Shown piece after piece: positions 61,977 through 64,000 of a stretch of 64,000 nucleotides of DNA. The stretch is taken from the NCBI GenBank assembly GCA_050873765.1, contig JBNMJK010000003.1, forward strand, positions 1 to 64,000, given 5' to 3'. Within the stretch, counting starts at the first letter, position 1. Every line of letters starts with the position of its first letter. Source of the stretch: Sodaliphilus sp050873765. GTDB lineage: Bacteria > Bacteroidota > Bacteroidia > Bacteroidales > Muribaculaceae. Both the position numbers and the translations under genes were made by a program. The notes beneath the pieces were generated by a model. That model did not search any database. It had not been told where the DNA came from and saw only the letters and a list, made by a program, of their open reading frames with translations.

Positions 61977-63239
61977 TTAGAAAGTGGAGTTGCCGTTATG
62001 GTCGATGTATCCCCATTTACCATTCTTTCTTACAGCCGCCACGCCATTGCTGAATCGGTAGCTGCAGCTGATCATGTCACCTGACACACAAGAGGGGGTA
62101 TAGTCGTATTCACAAGGAATGACCTGTGTGCCATCGGGCTTGATGAAGCCAAATTTTTTGTTGTTGGAGTTGAGTGCCACCCCTTCATACACTGGCCCTT
62201 CCACCCTGAATGGCGGACGCACCATCATCTTGTCCATAAGCCTATACACGGTCACCGTTTCTGTGCCCACATAGTCTTCCATACCCGAAAGCGTGTAGCC
62301 TTCATGAAAGTCGGTAATAAACTTTGGCATAGCTACTTCATCGGTGTAGTAGCGCATAGGAATGGTTTCTGTGCCAGTGGTGTCGATAAAGCCATATTGC
62401 TGCTCGTCGGCAGTTACCCATGCCATTCCTTCATGGAAGTCGCCAGCTTTAAGTCCCTCTTTGCAAGCAAAGAGCACATTGCCTTTGGTGTTGATATAGC
62501 TGTACACATAAGGGAATTGCGCATCAGCATCGTCTTCCTTATACATAGCCACGGCAGCCTTGCCTTCGCTAAATGGACTGGCCACATCGTAGGTGCAAGG
62601 CACCACTTCTTGACCCTGCTTGTTGATGTAGCCATATTTGGCGTTGCCTTCTTCGTCCATTTTCACAACGCATGCCAGCCCGTCTTTAAACGCATAGTTG
62701 AGCATACCGGCATCGGCAACATAGTATTTTGCTCCATCGAGCACCTTGTTGCCCTGCTTGTCGATAAAGCCGTGGTATTCATCATTTGAAACCCATGCCA
62801 GTCCTTCGCTGAAGTCGGCGGCTTCATCGTAGATATAGTCCACCACCAGTTTGCCATTCTTGTCCATGTATCCCCATTTGAGCACACGGTCGTAGTTGTA
62901 CTTAGCTCCGGAAGTTTCTTTAGCCACAGCCACCATTCCCTCGCTGAAATTGCGCACGTAGCCGTTGTCGCGATAGAATCCGTAGTCTTCGCGGTCGATG
63001 CACACGTCGTATTGCTTAGGAATGCTGCATGCTATCACTTCTTTTCCCTTATTGTCGATATAGCCCCATTTGCCGTCCTTCATCACGGCAGCCATGCCGT
63101 CGCTGAACGTCTGCACCACATCATATTGCTTGACTGCGCTGCAAAAATCTGGTGTAAGTTCCACGTTTTGGGCTTTAGCTCCCAAAAAGCAGGTAGCAGC
63201 CAATGAGAGGCATAGCGTGTTTGTGAAAATCTTATTCAT
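61977..63239 (-). CDS. Exported WG-repeat protein
   Basis: The 420-aa product (ATG at 63239, with ATG 63242 just before it; a TTG at 63260 is rejected) has a signal peptide ending AKAQ and about eight WG repeats, such as GKWGYIDNKGKEVI, KWGYMDKNGKLVV, KYGYINKQGQEVV and KKFGFIKPDGTQVI. WG repeats form beta-propeller-like binding surfaces of unknown ligand. No clear TAnnTTTG is seen upstream, so it may be cotranscribed with argB. Confidence 0.82.
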   Translation of the reverse strand: MNKIFTNTLCLSLAATCFLGAKAQNVELTPDFCSAVKQYDVVQTFSDGMAAVMKDGKWGYIDNKGKEVIACSIPKQYDVCIDREDYGFYRDNGYVRNFSEGMVAVAKETSGAKYNYDRVLKWGYMDKNGKLVVDYIYDEAADFSEGLAWVSNDEYHGFIDKQGNKVLDGAKYYVADAGMLNYAFKDGLACVVKMDEEGNAKYGYINKQGQEVVPCTYDVASPFSEGKAAVAMYKEDDADAQFPYVYSYINTKGNVLFACKEGLKAGDFHEGMAWVTADEQQYGFIDTTGTETIPMRYYTDEVAMPKFITDFHEGYTLSGMEDYVGTETVTVYRLMDKMMVRPPFRVEGPVYEGVALNSNNKKFGFIKPDGTQVIPCEYDYTPSCVSGDMISCSYRFSNGVAAVRKNGKWGYIDHNGNSTF

Positions 63240-63315
63240 CATCTTAGTAGTTGTTATCAATATTTGTCATTTTTGACTTCAGAAAAGTTCTTTAGTTTAA
63301 AAGAGAGAAGCCAAA

Positions 63316-64000
63316 TTATTTGATGTGAGTGCCTTGGGTAAGGTCGCCAAGACTTCCTGCATGTGTGATCACCACCTCTTTCACGCCCCCTTTCAGTGTG
63401 GAGAAGGCATTGTCGAGTTTTGGAATCATGCCATCTGTGATCACGCCTTGCTTTTTCAGCGCCTCATAATCTTGATAGTTGAGCGAGGGAATCACACTGT
63501 CGTCGTCGGTGGCATCTCTCAGCACTCCGCGCTTTTCAAAACAGAACACGAGCGTCACATCGTAGAATAGCGCAAGGCCTTCGGCGGTTTCAGCCGCAAT
63601 GGTGTCGGCGTTAGTGTTGAGAATATGCCCTTTTCCGTCATGCGTGAGAGGTGCCAACACCGGCACTACATTGCTTTCGATGAGTGCCGACAGCGCTTTG
63701 CCGTCCACTTTTTTCACATCACCCACCCAGCCGTAGTCCACGGTGGTGACAGGTCGCTTGTCGCTAAGAATCACATTCATGTCGGCGCCGCAAAGACCTA
63801 TGGCGTTGGTGCCTTTGCTTTGCAGGAGGCACACCACCCGCTTGTTCACCAGCCCGGCATACACCATAGTCACCACGTCAATCATTTTGTCGTCGGTCAC
63901 ACGCCGCCCGTCCACCATAGTGGTGGCAATACCTAATGCTGATGCCGTTTTGGTGGCTAAAACACCACCGCCATGCACCAGCACTTTTCGCCCTTCCACT
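63316..64000 (-). CDS. argB: Acetylglutamate kinase, 5' end cut by the window
   Basis: ArgB phosphorylates N-acetylglutamate in arginine synthesis. About 228 residues are visible, beginning inside the KVLVHGGG nucleotide loop, so roughly the first 30 residues lie beyond the window edge. The GADMNVILS, PVLAPLTHDGKG and LNTNADTIAAE blocks are present, as is the C-terminal GGMIPKL-equivalent (DGMIPKLDNAF). The frame is open to the edge. It ends 76 nt before the WG-repeat start. Confidence 0.93.
   Translation of the reverse strand, partial: VEGRKVLVHGGGVLATKTASALGIATTMVDGRRVTDDKMIDVVTMVYAGLVNKRVVCLLQSKGTNAIGLCGADMNVILSDKRPVTTVDYGWVGDVKKVDGKALSALIESNVVPVLAPLTHDGKGHILNTNADTIAAETAEGLALFYDVTLVFCFEKRGVLRDATDDDSVIPSLNYQDYEALKKQGVITDGMIPKLDNAFSTLKGGVKEVVITHAGSLGDLTQGTHIK

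Noticed and set aside
1..64000. CRISPR array, prophage or IS element
   Set aside because: No regularly spaced repeats, transposase, integrase or phage structural gene was found on either strand.

Overview
The window is a gene-dense Bacteroidales chromosome segment of moderate G+C. Evidence for the assignment is the TTG-N19-TAnnTTTG promoters, the Nuo complex with a fused NuoCD and no NuoE/F/G in the run, the atpDC-first ATP synthase order, a type IX secretion C-terminal domain, and family-restricted proteins (DUF4922, DUF5106, DUF4369, golvesin-domain proteins). A gut Muribaculaceae- or Prevotellaceae-like genome is my best guess; the family is not proven by the sequence. I see no insertion sequence, prophage, CRISPR array or rRNA.

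Layout. (1) 1-701: non-coding, with a promoter, a possible structured leader or small RNA, and a terminator-like hairpin. (2) 702-17968: one long energy operon in which the complete F1Fo ATP synthase set (atpD-C-B-E-F-H-A-G) sits between nuoH and nuoI of a Nuo operon (nuoA-B-CD-H ... I-J-K-L-M-N), closed by a strong terminator at 18008. (3) 18417-46597: a peptidoglycan degradation and salvage island. It holds two beta-propeller + amidase pairs, two about 1000-aa proteins that look like amidases with an inserted golvesin-like domain, two sugar-kinase paralogues, two tandem glycosyltransferases, a DUF4922 nucleotide-transferase-like protein, SpoIID/LytB, AmpG, NamZ, an FAD/Fe-S D-lactate dehydrogenase, a MurT-like membrane protein with a Sel1-repeat insertion, MurK and MurQ. 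(4) 46677-55601: mostly housekeeping (GDSL esterase, DUF5106, DoxX, MnmA, bifunctional nuclease, nucleoside MFS, RsmE, KdsA, TPR). (5) 55739-64000: tRNA-Val, superoxide reductase, an unassigned minus-strand small RNA, envelope proteins, a glycosyltransferase, Asd, a WG-repeat protein and the truncated ArgB.

How it fits together. In the salvage island, extracytoplasmic amidases and NamZ would break peptidoglycan down, AmpG and the MurT-like protein would import muropeptides or MurNAc, and MurK plus MurQ would give GlcNAc-6-phosphate and D-lactate. The D-lactate dehydrogenase encoded between namZ and murT is well placed to oxidise that D-lactate and feed electrons to quinone. The core (lytB, ampG, namZ, murT, murK, murQ) matches the peptidoglycan-salvage genes described in Tannerella forsythia; the additions (dehydrogenase, Sel1 insertion, golvesin-amidases, glycosyltransferase pair, DUF4922) are what look new here.
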